DNA from: an uncultured Collinsella sp.
GTDB lineage: Bacteria; Actinomycetota; Coriobacteriia; Coriobacteriales; Coriobacteriaceae
Direction: 5' to 3'
NCBI GenBank assembly: GCA_900550355.1
Contig: URRT01000089.1
Span: 1 to 7,479, forward strand
DNA length: 7,479 bases
The notes under the pieces were generated by a model. The model was given only the letters and a program-made list of their open reading frames with translations, was not told the origin of the DNA and searched no databases. The position numbers were made by a program, and so were the translations under genes. Below are positions 6,171-7,479 of this stretch, one piece after another. Each line of letters opens with the position of its first letter. The first letter of the stretch is position 1.

Positions 6171-7013
6171 TTACGCGATGGTTGCGGTGTAAGAGGCGAC
6201 GTCCTCGTAGGAATCGGTCAGATAGGCGTCGATGCCGATGGTCGTGTTGACCAGGTCGTCAAGGCTGTCAAGCTCGCCGTTCGAGAACGTGAATTCCTCG
6301 GTGGCGTTGGTGCCGGGCATCAGGTGAGCCGAGAACCAGGGTTCCTTCATGGTGCCGTTGACGTTGGTCTTGCCGGAAGGAGCGTAGAAGGTCAGGTCCT
6401 TGTCGCTCTTGTTGGTGATGTTGACGACAAAGCCGATGTCGCCCCAGTCGTCCTTGAACTTCTCGGTGATGGTGATGGTGCACAGGTCGTCATCGGCGAC
6501 GGTGACGGCGGGGGAGATTTCGATGCTCTGAACGTCGTCGTCTTCGACGGCCTCATCGATCTCCTCTTCCTTCTCGGCGTTCTCGCGATCCTTCTTTACC
6601 GTACCGGACAGATCCTTGTCGGACTTGGTGAAGATAAACTTGTCGCCGTCCACCTCCAGGACGAGCTTGTCGTCCTTGAGCTTCAGATCGTGCGATTCAT
6701 CTTCGGCGGTGACGGTTGCGGTGGTGGCGTCCTTGGCCTCCCACTTAAGGTCGACAACCTCAAGGAACAGGTCGAGGGTGCCCGTGCCGTCCTCATCGAG
6801 GATCAGGATGCAGTTGACGCCCCACTCCTTGAGCATGTCCATGTACTCATCGGTGAGCTCTTCGCCATCCAAGGTTCCACCCGAGTACTGCCAGCTGCCG
6901 ACGAAGTTGGCCTTGGGGTCTTTGCCGCCGCCGCTGCAGCCCGTCAGGGCAAAGGCGAGCGCCAGGACGCATGTCAGAAATGCGAGTACGGACTTTTTGA
7001 ACGTTGTCTTCAT
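6171..7013 (-). CDS. Secreted lipoprotein with two beta-rich domains, function unknown
   Basis: This 280-residue protein has a lipoprotein signal peptide: MKTTFKK, a hydrophobic stretch, then the lipobox LTGC with Cys26 as the lipidated residue, followed by a GGG linker. It should be anchored on the outer face of the membrane. Residues about 36-130 (starting NFVGSWQYSGG) have the short-strand pattern of small lipocalin-like or similar barrels. A very acidic, lysine-rich linker follows (about 130-160). Residues about 161-280 look like an immunoglobulin-like extracellular domain of the kind found in DUF4352/DUF5067-type lipoproteins. Both domain calls rest on pattern only. ATG 7013 is chosen because AAAGGAGG (7019-7026) lies five bases upstream and the signal peptide starts there; the frame stays open further upstream but without a good start. 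No convincing promoter is seen in the 80 bases before it. Confidence 0.88.
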   Translation of the reverse strand: MKTTFKKSVLAFLTCVLALAFALTGCSGGGKDPKANFVGSWQYSGGTLDGEELTDEYMDMLKEWGVNCILILDEDGTGTLDLFLEVVDLKWEAKDATTATVTAEDESHDLKLKDDKLVLEVDGDKFIFTKSDKDLSGTVKKDRENAEKEEEIDEAVEDDDVQSIEISPAVTVADDDLCTITITEKFKDDWGDIGFVVNITNKSDKDLTFYAPSGKTNVNGTMKEPWFSAHLMPGTNATEEFTFSNGELDSLDDLVNTTIGIDAYLTDSYEDVASYTATIA

Positions 7014-7052
7014 GGTGTCCTCCTTTATCGAACGAAACCCATAGAAACAAAT

Positions 7053-7074
7053 GCGGGGGTGGCGGATCCCCCGC
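7053..7074 (-). terminator. Hairpin after the SPFH-type gene
   Basis: GCGGGGG (7053-7059) pairs with CCCCCGC (7068-7074). An alternative fold pairs TGGCGG (7060-7065) with CCGCCA (7071-7076), and the two cannot form together. On the minus strand the stem is followed by ATTTGTTTCT, a T-rich tail suitable for termination. It separates the SPFH-type gene from the downstream lipoprotein gene, though read-through would still allow co-transcription. Confidence 0.5.
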
Positions 7075-7093
7075 CAATTACCAGATAGAGGGG

Positions 7094-7479
7094 CTAGGGC
7101 CGGGGCGTTCCGCAGTTGCTGCAGAACTTGCCGCCGTTTTCGCTGCCGCAGTTGGGGCAGAACCACTTGGCCGGTGCCGGGGCGGGTGCGGGACTACCGC
7201 ACTCGGAGCAGAACTTGCCGGTGTTGGTGGCGCCGCAGCTGCAGGTCCATGCGCCGGCCGCGGGGGCGGGAGCCGGAGCCGGCTGCGGAGCGGCCTGCTG
7301 CTGTGCCTGGCCGGCGGCGAACAGCTGGCTGGCGTTCATGCCGCCCATGCCACCTGCCATGCCCATGCCCATAAAGCCTGCCATCGCGCCGTTGGGGTTG
7401 GCGGCTGCCGCGCGCATTGCGTCGCTCTGGGCGCTGGCGATGTTGGCTGCCGCCATGGTGGGATCGCGCATGACCGCGG
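7094..7479 (-). CDS. C-terminal end of an SPFH-domain / zinc-ribbon protein (partial)
   Basis: The gene runs off the right edge; the reading frame is open through 7477 without a stop, so the ATG at 7471 is probably internal. The visible 127 residues begin with an Ala/Met/Gly-rich stretch (AAANPNGAMAGFMGMGMAGG), continue with a Gln- and Pro-Ala-rich linker, and end in two zinc-binding modules. The first is CSC...CSEC (a CxC and CxxC pair), the second CPNC...CSNC (two CxxC pairs); each could bind one zinc ion. This arrangement is the typical tail of the SPFH (stomatin/prohibitin-like) proteins annotated as YdjI-like or 'virion core protein' in Gram-positives. The SPFH domain itself is outside the window, so the family call is an inference from the tail. 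It stops at TAG 7094-7096, 80 bases before the lipoprotein start on the same strand. Confidence 0.75.
   Translation of the reverse strand, partial: AVMRDPTMAAANIASAQSDAMRAAAANPNGAMAGFMGMGMAGGMGGMNASQLFAAGQAQQQAAPQPAPAPAPAAGAWTCSCGATNTGKFCSECGSPAPAPAPAKWFCPNCGSENGGKFCSNCGTPRP

Noticed and set aside
6165..7088. Plus-strand open frame of 307 codons opposite the lipoprotein
   Set aside because: The minus strand carries a lipobox signal peptide and a perfect GGAGG at the right spacing. The plus-strand product is low-complexity Val/Gly/Asp-rich, as expected of an antisense shadow.
7014..7166. Upstream extension of the lipoprotein frame (start at 7166)
   Set aside because: The extension overlaps the end of the SPFH-type gene and the intergenic hairpin, and would bury the signal peptide inside the protein.

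Overview
The window looks like chromosomal DNA from a high-GC, Gram-positive gut anaerobe of the Coriobacteriia, most likely Collinsella or a close relative. This is an inference from several signs: GC-rich third codon positions, a 6-phospho-beta-glucosidase, multi-membrane-span sensors paired with a LuxR/NarL-type regulator, a lipobox lipoprotein, and an SPFH/zinc-ribbon protein tail. No rRNA, tRNA, CRISPR array, transposase or phage gene is visible.

Layout. (1) Bases 1-158 hold the 3' end of an unidentified plus-strand gene. (2) Bases 159-500 contain no gene. They hold two related palindromic elements (arms of 14-15 bp around a 27-nt core), then a perfect 17-bp hairpin, then a possible promoter. 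(3) Bases 501-1931 encode a complete family GH1 6-phospho-beta-glucosidase, apparently transcribed alone and followed by a hairpin. (4) Bases 2067-6060 form a tight three-gene operon with two 4-base stop/start overlaps: a membrane protein with a 7TM-type input region and a degenerate kinase-like tail, an intact NarX/DesK-class histidine kinase, and a NarL/LuxR-class response regulator. (5) A strong hairpin at 6087-6119 separates this operon from minus-strand genes arriving from the other side. (6) On the minus strand are a secreted lipoprotein (6171-7013) and, upstream of it, the C-terminal end of an SPFH-type protein carrying two zinc ribbons (7094 to the right edge).

How the parts work together. 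The glucosidase would hydrolyse PTS-imported beta-glucoside phosphates, but no PTS gene is visible here. In the signalling operon, the second gene carries every catalytic box of a HisKA_3 kinase and the third carries the phospho-acceptor Asp. The first gene has eight membrane segments and a PAS-like region but has lost the phospho-His and ATP-binding boxes. The most interesting reading is a three-component system in which a pseudokinase receptor works with an active membrane kinase. The second item of interest is the paired palindrome just after the first gene.
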